A stretch of 64,000 nt of DNA from Luteibacter aegosomatissinici (GTDB lineage Bacteria; Pseudomonadota; Gammaproteobacteria; Xanthomonadales; Rhodanobacteraceae), in NCBI RefSeq assembly GCF_023078495.1, contig NZ_CP095742.1, positions 4,883,501 through 4,947,500 of the forward strand. The letters run 5' to 3'. Below the pieces are notes generated by a model. The model ran no database searches. It worked only from the letters and a program-made list of their open reading frames with translations, and was not told where the DNA came from. Made by a program: the position numbers and the translations under genes. Shown here in pieces: positions 45,674 through 54,430 of this stretch. Each line of letters starts with the position of its first letter. Within the stretch, counting starts at the first letter, position 1.

Positions 45674-47166
45674 ACGCGCCGTACGATGTGCTTATCGTCG
45701 GCGGCGGCTCGGCGGGCGCTGTGCTCGCCAACCGGCTCAGCGCCGAGCCGGGCCGCCGCGTGCTACTGCTCGAAGCCGGTACCGCGTACCGGCCCAATCA
45801 GTTCCCGGCGGTGCTCGCCAATGCGGACCACGCGGCCGGCGACAAGGACCATGACTGGGGGTACGAGGCCGCCACGGGCATAGGTGATCGCATGATCGCG
45901 GCGCCGCGCGCGCGTGCGTTGGGCGGCTGCTCCGGCGTGAACGCCGCGGTTGCCATGCGCGCACGCCCGGCCGATTTTGCCAAGTGGACGGCACGCGGCC
46001 TGGAAGGGTGGTCGTTCGACGAGGTGCTGCCTGATTTCAAAGCGCTGGAAAATACGCTGGATGGCGATGACGCCTACCGCGGCCGCTCAGGTCCACTGCC
46101 CATTCGGCACCGCCGTCGTGACGAGCTGCCCCCCTCGATGAATGCGTTCGTGGACGGCGCCATGGAATGCGGCTTCGCCTACGTCGATGACTTCAATGGC
46201 GATAAGCAGGAAGGGGTCTCGCCTTATCCGCTCAACGTGATCTCGGGCCGGCGCATCAACACAGGCATCGCGTTCCTGGACGACGGCGTGCGTGCGCGAC
46301 CCAACCTCACCATCATGGGTGATGTCGAAATCGACAAGGTCGTCTTCACCCATGGTCGTGCCACGGGTGTCGTTGATATCCATGGCAACACGCATAGTGC
46401 GACGACCGTCATCCTTTCCGCTGGCACGTTCGGCAGCGCCGCCATCCTCATGCGTTCCGGCATCGGCCCGGCTGCGCATCTCGAAGCGTTCGGCATTCCG
46501 GTTGTCGCCGATCTTCCCGTTGGCGAGCGCATCCAGGAGCATCCGTTCTACTACAACGTGTACGCGCTGAAGCCCGGTGCCGATGGCATGTTCCCCGCAG
46601 CGGGCGCGATCCTTTGGGCGGCTTCATCCGAAGCAACCCCCGGCGATCTGGACCTGCATGTATCCGCCACGCATTTGTTCGACCCGGCGCAATCGCCCAC
46701 CGGCGGTGCCATCGTCCTCGCGGTATCGGTCACGCAACCGGAATCGACGGGGTACGTGCGCCTGGCCGATCGCAACCCGCGCACGCCGCCGTGCATCGGC
46801 TACAACTTCCTGGCGACCGAACGCGACCGGCGCCGCATGCTCGAAGGCGTGCGGATTGCACGCACCATCGGCCGCTCGCCGACGTTCTCCGCCGTGGTGG
46901 AGGAAGAGATGACACCGGGCAGCACCGTGGCGGATGCCGACCTGGAGCGCACGATACTCGGCCAGCTGGATGGGTACGCCCACCCCACATCGAGCGTACC
47001 GATGGGTGACGATGGCGTGGTCGACAGCAACGGATGCGTACACGGCGTTTCCGGGCTGATGGTCGTCGATGCGTCGATCATGCCGGGTATCTGCAGCGCG
47101 CCCACCAACATCACCACGATGATGATCGCAGAACACATTGCTCGTCGCGTATTCGGCGGCAAGTGA
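45670..47166 (+). CDS. GMC family FAD-dependent oxidoreductase (choline dehydrogenase-like)
   Basis: 498 aa. N-terminal FAD fold VLIVGGGSAGAVLANRLSA with LLLEAG; second signature GGCSGVNAAVAMR; C-terminal catalytic H in YAHPTSSVPMGDD and Asn in APTNITTMMIAEH. GMC enzymes oxidise alcohols and polyols. No signal peptide. The middle gene of the operon, with 7 bp to the hydrolase. Confidence 0.93.
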   Translation: MNAPYDVLIVGGGSAGAVLANRLSAEPGRRVLLLEAGTAYRPNQFPAVLANADHAAGDKDHDWGYEAATGIGDRMIAAPRARALGGCSGVNAAVAMRARPADFAKWTARGLEGWSFDEVLPDFKALENTLDGDDAYRGRSGPLPIRHRRRDELPPSMNAFVDGAMECGFAYVDDFNGDKQEGVSPYPLNVISGRRINTGIAFLDDGVRARPNLTIMGDVEIDKVVFTHGRATGVVDIHGNTHSATTVILSAGTFGSAAILMRSGIGPAAHLEAFGIPVVADLPVGERIQEHPFYYNVYALKPGADGMFPAAGAILWAASSEATPGDLDLHVSATHLFDPAQSPTGGAIVLAVSVTQPESTGYVRLADRNPRTPPCIGYNFLATERDRRRMLEGVRIARTIGRSPTFSAVVEEEMTPGSTVADADLERTILGQLDGYAHPTSSVPMGDDGVVDSNGCVHGVSGLMVVDASIMPGICSAPTNITTMMIAEHIARRVFGGK

Positions 47167-47173
47167 GGACCCC

Positions 47174-48088
47174 ATGAGCACGATTGTCCCCTGTCCGATT
47201 GAGCAGTTTCCGCTGTCGCCTGACGATGCGGCCGCACTTCCTGCGCTTCACGCGATGTTTGCCCGCTTCTGGTCGAGTGAGACGGCAGCGACATCCCCAC
47301 GCGTGGCTTACGATGCTTTCATCGCGCTGACAGCTCCTCGCGAGGGCGTGTCCATGCATCCCTCGCTGGATCCCGCGCTCCCCGGTTGGGTGTGCGTGCC
47401 TGAGCACGCCGTGGCTGGCCGGGCGCTGCTTTATATCCACGGTGGCGCCTACACGCTGGGTACGGCGCCGGCCTATCGCGGCTTCGCCAGCCAGATCGCG
47501 GCGCGGACGCAGTACACCACCTATGTGTTGGAATATCCCCTGGCACCCGAGGCGGCTTTGCCTGCCGCCATCAACACCGCATCGGCCGCGCTGGATCGCC
47601 TCGCGAGTATTTACGAGGGCGTTGGGCTGGTAGGGGACTCGGCTGGCGGTGGGCTTACCCTGGCCACGCTCGCGGGTAACGACAAGGCGAGTGCTGCCGT
47701 GGTGTTCTCGCCCTGGACCGATCTGACGTTCAGCGGCGAAAGCATGCGTGAGCGCGGCTCGCGTGAGTTGCTGCTGCAGGAAGCAAGCCTGCGCGCCTCG
47801 GCGCGGGCGTATATCGGCGAGGCAAACCCACGGGATCCCCGTGCATCGCCATTGCTCGCCATACCCGAGCGCCTGCCACCCTTGCTTGTCCAGGTGGGGT
47901 CCGAGGAAATCCTGTACGACGATGCGCTTGGCTACGCGGCGCGGGCGAGGGCGGCTGGCCACGCCGTGATGCTGCAGGCATGGGCAGGCATGCACCATGT
48001 GTTCCCGTTGAACGTGGCCGAACTGGAGGCCGCGCGGGGCGCCCTGGACGAAGCCGGCAGGTTCCTGCGCCAGTACCTTGGCGGGTGA
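47174..48088 (+). CDS. Alpha/beta hydrolase, hormone-sensitive lipase family
   Basis: 304 aa from ATG 47174 (GAGGACCCC ribosome site). HSL oxyanion motif YIHGGAYTLGT and nucleophile in GDSAGGGLTLA; acid in EEILYDDALG; catalytic His in AGMHHVFP. Esterase of short acyl or lactone substrates in the cytoplasm. The three-gene set (amide hydrolase, alcohol oxidase, esterase) looks catabolic. Confidence 0.9.
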   Translation: MSTIVPCPIEQFPLSPDDAAALPALHAMFARFWSSETAATSPRVAYDAFIALTAPREGVSMHPSLDPALPGWVCVPEHAVAGRALLYIHGGAYTLGTAPAYRGFASQIAARTQYTTYVLEYPLAPEAALPAAINTASAALDRLASIYEGVGLVGDSAGGGLTLATLAGNDKASAAVVFSPWTDLTFSGESMRERGSRELLLQEASLRASARAYIGEANPRDPRASPLLAIPERLPPLLVQVGSEEILYDDALGYAARARAAGHAVMLQAWAGMHHVFPLNVAELEAARGALDEAGRFLRQYLGG

Positions 48089-48270
48089 CCCGGGGGGCCG
48101 GAGGGTGGCACCGCAGAAGCTTGCTCCAGGGATGTTAGTTGCCCTGGAAGCCGTTCAAAAAGGTGAACAAATCGCGAAGATTCGTGCTGCATCGCAAAAG
48201 TCTGGGCAAGACCACCCAAGTCAGCGTTTCTAAATAGTTTTTCATTCGCTCCCACCAAGTGGTATTGCAC

Positions 48271-48284
48271 GTAATAACGTTTAC
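48271..48284. promoter_or_regulatory. LacI-type operator 1 upstream of the LacI gene
   Basis: GTAATAACGTTTAC, a degenerate copy of the palindrome CGTAAACGTTTACG found at 54361. It lies 110 bp before the chosen start codon, in the 305-bp gap 48089-48393 that also holds operator 2. The region between the alpha/beta hydrolase and 48240 shows nothing else recognisable. Confidence 0.6.
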
Positions 48285-48330
48285 TCGTGCAGTGCAACAA
48301 GCCATTGATTTAACAGGCTTTACACGGATG

Positions 48331-48344
48331 GTGAAAACGTTTAC
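48331..48344. promoter_or_regulatory. LacI-type operator 2 upstream of the LacI gene
   Basis: GTGAAAACGTTTAC lies exactly 60 bp after operator 1, and 50 bp before the start. Two sites six helical turns apart suit looping or cooperative autoregulation. Confidence 0.6.
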
Positions 48345-48393
48345 GTTCCGCGCCGTCGAACCCGGTGGGGCCGGGGAGCAGGGCGATGACTAC

Positions 48394-49413
48394 GTGAGTG
48401 TGACGATCAAAGACGTCGCGAGGATGGCCAACGTATCGGTGGCCTCCGTTTCGCGCGCACTGAATGGCCACGGCGGCGTGACCGCGGAAACGCAGAAGCG
48501 TATCCGCGAGGTCGCCGCCCGCTTGCGTTACGTGCCGCACAGCGCCGCACGCAGCCTCATCACCCGCCGCACCCAGACCATCGGCGCCTTGCTGCCCGAC
48601 CTGCACGGCGCGTTCTTCTCCGAGCTCATCCGCGGTATCGACCTGGCGGCGCGTGCGCGCGGGCTGTACCTGCTGGTTTCCAGCTCGCATGGCGATGCCA
48701 CCGAGGCCGCGATCGCGCTGCGCGCCATGCAGGGTCGCGTCGATGGCCTGCTCGTCATGTCACCGCATGCCGATGCCGCGTTCCTCGACGAGAACCTGCC
48801 GATCGTGCTGCCCACGGTGCTGATCAACAGCCACGTGCGCTCCGAGCGCCACGCCGCGCTGGATGTCGATGACTTCGGCGGTGCGAAAGCGATGGTCGAA
48901 CACCTGCTCGGAAACGGCAGGAAGCGCATCGTGTTCATCGCCGGCCCGGACGTGAACCACGACGTGCAGGAACGCTGCCGCGGCTACCGGGAAGCACTTG
49001 CTGCCGCCGGCCTGGGTGACACCGCTGCCATTTTGCAGGGCGACTTCACTGAAGAATCCGGCTACCGCAAGGCCAAGGAAGCGTTGGCGATGTCGCCGCG
49101 CCCCGATGCCATCTTCGCCGCGAACGACATGATGGCGATTGGCGCGCTTTCAGCATTGGCCGAAGCCGGCGTGCGCACGCCCGACGACATCGCCGTCACC
49201 GGTTTTGACGATATTCCGATGGCGCGATACGTATCGCCGCCGCTTACCACGGTGCGAGTGCGCATCGCGGAGTTGGGGGAGGCCGCGCTGGACCGCCTGG
49301 CCATGATGATCGAATCACCTGATGACGCTGCGCCTGAGCCGCGCGTCGTCGGCACCGAACTCGTCGTACGCGCCTCGTGTGGCGCCAGCGACAAGGCACA
49401 ACGACGGAACTGA
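48394..49413 (+). CDS. LacI family transcriptional regulator of the glycan locus
   Basis: 339 aa from GTG 48394; the longer ORF from 48259 would include both operators, so it is rejected. N-terminal HTH VTIKDVARMANVSVASVSRA followed by the hinge helix region YVPHSAARSLITR; periplasmic-binding-like sugar domain with GALLPDLHGAFFSELIRG and GFDDIPMARYVSPPLTTV. Represses or activates sugar genes. The palindromic sites lie upstream of itself and of the PF10091 gene. Confidence 0.92.
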   Translation: MSVTIKDVARMANVSVASVSRALNGHGGVTAETQKRIREVAARLRYVPHSAARSLITRRTQTIGALLPDLHGAFFSELIRGIDLAARARGLYLLVSSSHGDATEAAIALRAMQGRVDGLLVMSPHADAAFLDENLPIVLPTVLINSHVRSERHAALDVDDFGGAKAMVEHLLGNGRKRIVFIAGPDVNHDVQERCRGYREALAAAGLGDTAAILQGDFTEESGYRKAKEALAMSPRPDAIFAANDMMAIGALSALAEAGVRTPDDIAVTGFDDIPMARYVSPPLTTVRVRIAELGEAALDRLAMMIESPDDAAPEPRVVGTELVVRASCGASDKAQRRN

Positions 49414-49643
49414 TCCGTCGTCTGCATGACGCGGCTTGCCGGGCCGTGGCGGGAACCCAGGACGGCGCCATTGATGGATAGCGAGAACCATCCGGTCCGC
49501 ACGCGGAACGGGCGGGGGTGCGGGGTAGATCGCCTTTGATGAGGTGGCGTTGACCACCGCGACGCGGCTGCGAGGCCGGACGTCGTACCCATGCCCAGCC
49601 GGACCGGGTCATACACACAGAGAGATTGGGAGAGAGGGGTACC

Positions 49644-52600
49644 ATGAACGCTTCGAAGCACATGAAGAAGAAGCTGCTGTGCGGTGTTATCGCCGCGAGC
49701 ATGGCCGCGGTCGTCGCACCGACCGCCACGATGGCGCAGACCGCCACCGCAACGCTGAAGGGCAAGACCACGCCGGGCGCGCAGGTCACCGCGTTCAACC
49801 CGAAGACGGGTACGACCCGCAAGGCGACGGCTGGTGCGGATGGCGCATACATCATCAACGGTTTGCAGCCGGCGACCTACCAGGTGGATGCGGGCCCGGG
49901 CACGCAGCAGAACGTCACCCTGACCGTCGCCTCGACGGCCACGCTGAACCTCGCCGCAGCGTCCGCGGCACCGGCCGCCTCGGCGGCGAACGCCACCACG
50001 ATGGAAGGCGTCAGCGTCAGCGCATCAACGCTGACCGAAGTGAAGACGCCGGAAGTGGCCAAGACCATTTCGCTGCGCCAGATCCAGACCATCCCGCAGG
50101 TCTCGCGTAACTTCCTCGAATTCGCCGACACCGTGCCGGGCATGGTGTTCAGCGTGGATGCGCAGGGCCACACCTCGCTGCGCGGCGGTGCGCAGAACGA
50201 CAGCTCGGTCAACGTCTTCATCGACGGCGTGGGCCAGAAGAGCTACGTGAAGGAAGGTGGCGTGTCCGGCCAGGTGAACAGCCAGGGTAACCCGTTCCCG
50301 CAGCTGGCCATTGGCGAGTACAAGGTCATCACCTCGAACTACAAGGCCGAGTACGACCAGGTCTCATCGGCGGCGATCACCGCGGAAACCAAGTCGGGTA
50401 CCAATGAGTTCCACGGCGAAGTGTTCGATACCTACACCTCGGACAAGTACCGCAGCCGCACCCCGTCGGAAGAAGACGGTGACAAGGCGCGTTCGTTCGA
50501 GAAGGAATACGGCTTTGCGCTGGGTGGCCCGATCATCAAGGACCAGATGCACTTCTTCGTGACCTTCGAGCAGAAGAAGTTCGATACGCCGATCACCGTG
50601 AGCCCGGGCTCCGATGCCCCGGCCAGCGCGATCGGCCTGCTGCCGACCGCGGCTCAGAACGCCTTCGGTTCGGCTAGCCTGCCGTTCGATGAAAAGCTTT
50701 ACTTCGGCAAGATCGACTGGGAATTCACCGACCGCGACCGTATCGAGATCAGCACCCAGGTGCGTCGCGAAACCCAGGCCGACAACATCGGCCAGGGCCA
50801 GTCGGTCTCGCAGTCCATCTTCACCGAGAACCACGACACCCGCGGCACATTCCGCTGGCAGCACAGCGGTGACTGGTACTTCAACGAGTTCAAGGCCTCG
50901 TACGAGAACTCGTCGAACGACCCGCTGCCGGTCAACTACGCCAACGGCTACAACTACACCTGGAAGCCGGCAAACGATGCCGCGATCATCGGCATTGGCG
51001 CCGCCTCGCCGCTGGCAACGCAGATCAAGGGCCAGGAAGGTCCGATGATCTCGGATGACTTCACCTTCAACGACCTCACCTGGTACGGCGACCACGTCGT
51101 GAAGGCAGGCTGGAAGTACAAGGAAGTGACCCTGCACGCCCAGGATGCGCAGGACACGAACCCGCAGTACACCTACAGCGTGGACGAGTCGGGCACCGAA
51201 GCCATCCCGTACAAGATCCAGTTCTCGAACCCGGTCCCGGGCCTCAACCCGGTCTCGGAGACCAAGGACAAGCAGTACGGCGCGTATATCCAGGACGACT
51301 GGTCGGTCAACGATCACCTCACGCTGAATATCGGCGTGCGCTGGGACAAGGAAAAGACCCCGTCGTACCTTGACTGGGTGACCCCGGAAAGCGTCATCAA
51401 TGCGTTCAATTCGCTGGATCCGGCCGCGCAGGCGCAGTTCCCGGGCCAGACGTACGCGCAGACCCTGGCCAAGGGCGGCATCGATTACAACAACTACATC
51501 AGCAACGGCAGCAACCGCCATGCGCAGAACCAGTGGGCCCCGCGCCTCGGCTTCTCGTATGACCTGTTCGCCGACGAAGAGCACGTGATCCATGGTGGCG
51601 CCGGCCGTTCGTACGACCGCAACCTCTACGATTACCTGCAGCTGGAACAGACCAAGTCGGCGCTGCCGTACCAGCAGATCAACATCAACACGGCCAGCCA
51701 CCCCTGCGTGCCGGGCCAGAACAGCTGCTTCGCGTGGGACCCCGCGTTCCTCAATGGCCTGCCAGTGTTGCAGGGGCTCGTCAGCGGTACGAACCTGGGC
51801 CAGGAAGTCGACATCCTCAACAACAACCTGCGCGCCCCGTACTCGGACCAGTTCAGCATCGGTATGTCGAACAAGGTTGGCGACTGGAACACCGACGCGA
51901 CCATCACCCGCGTGCTCTCGTATGACGGCTTCGCGTTCACGCTGGGCAACCGTTATCCGGATGGTTCGTTCTTCCAGAACGGTTCGCAGCCGTGGAACAA
52001 CGGTATCCCGGGCTTTGGTTCGATGATCCGCGGCGACAACGGCATCCGTACCGCTACCACCCAGGTGCTGCTGTCGGCCGACAAGCCGTACACCCGCGAA
52101 TCGGGCTGGAGCGCGAACTTCGCCTACACCTATAGCCACGCCAAGCAGAACCGCGATATCAACGAGCACTACTCGTTCGACTACGGCTCGATCAAGGATT
52201 ACCCGTTCATCACATCGAACGCGGCGGCCAAGCATCGTTTCGTGGCGACCGGCTCGCTCGATGGTCCGTGGGGCTTCACGTTCTCCGGCAAGCTGATCAT
52301 CGCGACGCCGCTGCCGTGGAACGGCTTCGAGAGCTGCGGCGCCGGGTGCTACTACTCGCGCGGCGAATCCTCGCGTCCGATCGCAGGCGTCCCGGCCGCA
52401 TCGAAGTTCCTGGTGGGCGGCAAGATCTGGGGTTACCGCGAGATCGACCTGCAGGCCACGAAGGACTTTGTCATCGATTCGAACGACCAGACGAAGTTCT
52501 ACGTCCGCATCGACCTGCTCAACGTGTTCAACTGGAAGAACTTCGCCGATTACACCTCCAACACGGGTGCAGGCGCGGTGGGTGCCCCGGTCGTCTACAA

Positions 52601-52664
52601 CAAGGACGGCAACATCACCGGTGTGCCTCGCACGGCGAAGATCACCGCCGGCTTCAAGTTCTAA
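49644..52664 (+). CDS. TonB-dependent outer-membrane receptor with carboxypeptidase-regulatory domain
   Basis: 1006 aa from ATG 49644 (GAGAGAGGGG upstream). Signal peptide (KKKLLCGVIAASMAAVVAPT), CarboxypepD_reg-like domain (about 35-120: TLKGKTTPGAQVTAFNPKTG), plug domain (about 140-260: SLRGGAQNDSSVNVFIDGVG) and a 22-strand barrel ending in F (ITAGFKF). This Oar-like class imports glycans or other large ligands through TonB energy. It is the first gene after the LacI regulator and has its own 230-bp leader, without an obvious site of the LacI type. Confidence 0.93.
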   Translation: MNASKHMKKKLLCGVIAASMAAVVAPTATMAQTATATLKGKTTPGAQVTAFNPKTGTTRKATAGADGAYIINGLQPATYQVDAGPGTQQNVTLTVASTATLNLAAASAAPAASAANATTMEGVSVSASTLTEVKTPEVAKTISLRQIQTIPQVSRNFLEFADTVPGMVFSVDAQGHTSLRGGAQNDSSVNVFIDGVGQKSYVKEGGVSGQVNSQGNPFPQLAIGEYKVITSNYKAEYDQVSSAAITAETKSGTNEFHGEVFDTYTSDKYRSRTPSEEDGDKARSFEKEYGFALGGPIIKDQMHFFVTFEQKKFDTPITVSPGSDAPASAIGLLPTAAQNAFGSASLPFDEKLYFGKIDWEFTDRDRIEISTQVRRETQADNIGQGQSVSQSIFTENHDTRGTFRWQHSGDWYFNEFKASYENSSNDPLPVNYANGYNYTWKPANDAAIIGIGAASPLATQIKGQEGPMISDDFTFNDLTWYGDHVVKAGWKYKEVTLHAQDAQDTNPQYTYSVDESGTEAIPYKIQFSNPVPGLNPVSETKDKQYGAYIQDDWSVNDHLTLNIGVRWDKEKTPSYLDWVTPESVINAFNSLDPAAQAQFPGQTYAQTLAKGGIDYNNYISNGSNRHAQNQWAPRLGFSYDLFADEEHVIHGGAGRSYDRNLYDYLQLEQTKSALPYQQININTASHPCVPGQNSCFAWDPAFLNGLPVLQGLVSGTNLGQEVDILNNNLRAPYSDQFSIGMSNKVGDWNTDATITRVLSYDGFAFTLGNRYPDGSFFQNGSQPWNNGIPGFGSMIRGDNGIRTATTQVLLSADKPYTRESGWSANFAYTYSHAKQNRDINEHYSFDYGSIKDYPFITSNAAAKHRFVATGSLDGPWGFTFSGKLIIATPLPWNGFESCGAGCYYSRGESSRPIAGVPAASKFLVGGKIWGYREIDLQATKDFVIDSNDQTKFYVRIDLLNVFNWKNFADYTSNTGAGAVGAPVVYNKDGNITGVPRTAKITAGFKF

Positions 52665-52717
52665 ACGCGTAGGTGTTAAGGGTGCTTCCGGTGGGCAAGA
52701 CCGGTTGCACCTTCTTC

Positions 52718-52749
52718 GCGCCCGCGAGTCTCCCCGCGGGCGCTTTCTT
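52718..52749 (+). terminator. Rho-independent terminator after the TonB receptor gene
   Basis: A 9-bp GC stem GCGCCCGCG / CGCGGGCGC with an 8-nt loop, followed by TTTCTT. It lies 53 bp after the receptor stop and only 15 bp before the halogenase-like gene, so that gene either reads through or has its own promoter. Confidence 0.75.
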
Positions 52750-52764
52750 ATTCAGGATGGCAGC

Positions 52765-54270
52765 ATGAACATCGTAATCGTCGGCGGCGGCACCGCGGGA
52801 TGGATGGCTGCTTCCGCTCTATCGCGCGCACTGAACCGGCATACCACCATCCGCCTGGTCGAATCCGACGAGATCGGCATCGTGGGCGTGGGTGAAGCCA
52901 CCGTGCCGCACATCAAGGCGTTCAACCAGATGCTGGGCCTGAACGAGGCGCAGTTTGTTTCGCGCACGCAAGGCAGCTTCAAGCTCGGGATCGAATTCCG
53001 CGACTGGGGCCGCCTGGGCGATAGCTATGTGCATGGCTTCGGCACGATGGGCCACGATGTCGGCCTGGCATCGTTTCACCAGTACTGGATCAAGGGCCGC
53101 CTGCGCGGCCAGGCCAGCGACCTGCTCGATTACTCGGTGAACACCGTGGCCGCCATGCGCGGCAAGTTCATGCCAGCGCCGGTCGACGTGCCTGCCAGCA
53201 ATCCGCTGGGCAGCATCGCTTATGCGTACCACTTCGACGCGGCCCTCTACGCGCGGTTCCTGCGCGAATATGCTGAGCAACGTGGTGTAAAGCGTATCGA
53301 AGGCAAGGTGCGCGAGGTCGTGACGAATCCGGAAAACGGCTATGTCACCGCGGTACGGTTAGAGAACGGCGAATCCGTGTCGGGCGACCTCTTCATCGAT
53401 TGCACCGGCTTCCGTGGCCTGCTCATCGAAGGTACCTGCGAAGCGGGCTACGAGGACTGGAAGCAATGGTTGCCCTGCGATCGTGCACTGGCCGTGCCGT
53501 GTGCCAAGGTCGCGCCGCCCACGCCCTACACGCGCAGCACCGCGCGCGGGGCTGGCTGGCAATGGCGCATCCCGCTGCAGCACCGCACCGGCAACGGCTA
53601 CGTCTATTCCAGCGATTTCATCAGCGATGACGAAGCCGCCTCGGTGCTGCTCGCAAACCTGGATGGCGCGAAGCTGGCCGATCCCAAGCCGCTGCGCTTC
53701 ACCACGGGTATCCGTCGCAAGGCATGGGTGCGCAACGTCGTGGCGCTTGGCCTGGCGAGCGGCTTCATGGAGCCGCTTGAATCCACGTCGATCCACATGA
53801 TCCAGTCGGGTATCTCGCGCTTGCTGCAGCTCCTGCCGGAATCGGGCCACGTCGATCCGCTCCTGATCGATCGGTACAACGCTCAAGTGCGTTTTGAAGC
53901 CGAGCGCATCCGCGATTTCCTCGTACTGCACTACAACGCCACGTCGCGCAACGACACGCCGTTCTGGGATCACTGCCGCACCATGGCGGTCCCCGATACG
54001 CTCAAGGAATACACCGACCTTTTCCGCCATAGCGGCCGCTTCTTCCGTAATGCGGATGAGATGTTCGGCCTGGTGAGCTGGGTCCAGGTCATGGTGGGCC
54101 AGGGCATCATGCCCACAGGTTACGACCCGCTGGTGGACCAGATGTCCGATGAGGACCTGCCGCGGTTCCTGGCCAGCATCCGCGACGTGGTTTCGAAAAA
54201 CGTGGACCTCATGCCTACCCACGAGCAGTTCATCGCCCGGGAATGCCCGGCCCCCCAGGTGGCCGCGTGA
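52765..54270 (+). CDS. Tryptophan halogenase-like flavoprotein
   Basis: 501 aa. FAD site VIVGGGTAGWMAASALSRAL; GVGEATVPHIKAFNQMLG; the halogenase lysine K73 in GSFKLGIEFRDW; the halogenase signature W-x-W-x-I-P in GAGWQWRIPLQHR; conserved Glu in GFMEPLESTSIHMI. Flavin-dependent halogenases use FADH2, oxygen and chloride to halogenate indoles or phenols. Members of this branch often lie beside TonB receptors in sugar loci and may act on something else, so halogenation in vivo is not proved. Confidence 0.88.
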   Translation: MNIVIVGGGTAGWMAASALSRALNRHTTIRLVESDEIGIVGVGEATVPHIKAFNQMLGLNEAQFVSRTQGSFKLGIEFRDWGRLGDSYVHGFGTMGHDVGLASFHQYWIKGRLRGQASDLLDYSVNTVAAMRGKFMPAPVDVPASNPLGSIAYAYHFDAALYARFLREYAEQRGVKRIEGKVREVVTNPENGYVTAVRLENGESVSGDLFIDCTGFRGLLIEGTCEAGYEDWKQWLPCDRALAVPCAKVAPPTPYTRSTARGAGWQWRIPLQHRTGNGYVYSSDFISDDEAASVLLANLDGAKLADPKPLRFTTGIRRKAWVRNVVALGLASGFMEPLESTSIHMIQSGISRLLQLLPESGHVDPLLIDRYNAQVRFEAERIRDFLVLHYNATSRNDTPFWDHCRTMAVPDTLKEYTDLFRHSGRFFRNADEMFGLVSWVQVMVGQGIMPTGYDPLVDQMSDEDLPRFLASIRDVVSKNVDLMPTHEQFIARECPAPQVAA

Positions 54271-54329
54271 TCACCGTTTTGACGATGGACACCGGGGGTG
54301 GCTCCCCGTATGGTTTTGGCTTCGATCAG

Positions 54330-54348
54330 GGCCCTTCGGGGCCTTATT
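54330..54348 (+). terminator. Possible weak terminator after the halogenase-like gene
   Basis: A short stem GGCCC-TTC-GGGCC-like (54330-54343) followed by TTATT. It lies 60 bp after the stop and just before the LacI-type operator. Only five pairs, so it is tentative. Confidence 0.35.
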
Positions 54349-54360
54349 CGGGCCTCGCGA

Positions 54361-54374
54361 CGTAAACGTTTACG
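54361..54374. promoter_or_regulatory. LacI-type operator, perfect palindrome CGTAAACGTTTACG
   Basis: A 14-bp perfect palindrome, 56 bp before the PF10091 start. LacI-family sugar regulators bind such sites with a central CG. Two degenerate copies lie upstream of the LacI gene, so this locus probably belongs to its regulon. Confidence 0.75.
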
Positions 54375-54430
54375 CGGACGCCGTCCCCACGCCGGCCGCG
54401 TTAGCCTCGACAGATCCAAGGAACACCCAC

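Noticed and set aside
48259-48393. Upstream extension of the LacI frame
   Set aside because: It contains both probable operators and no family residues.
50364-52235. A 623-aa open frame antisense to the TonB receptor
   Set aside because: Its residues are those expected from the complement of a GC-rich gene, with no domain, and the sense strand is a clear receptor.
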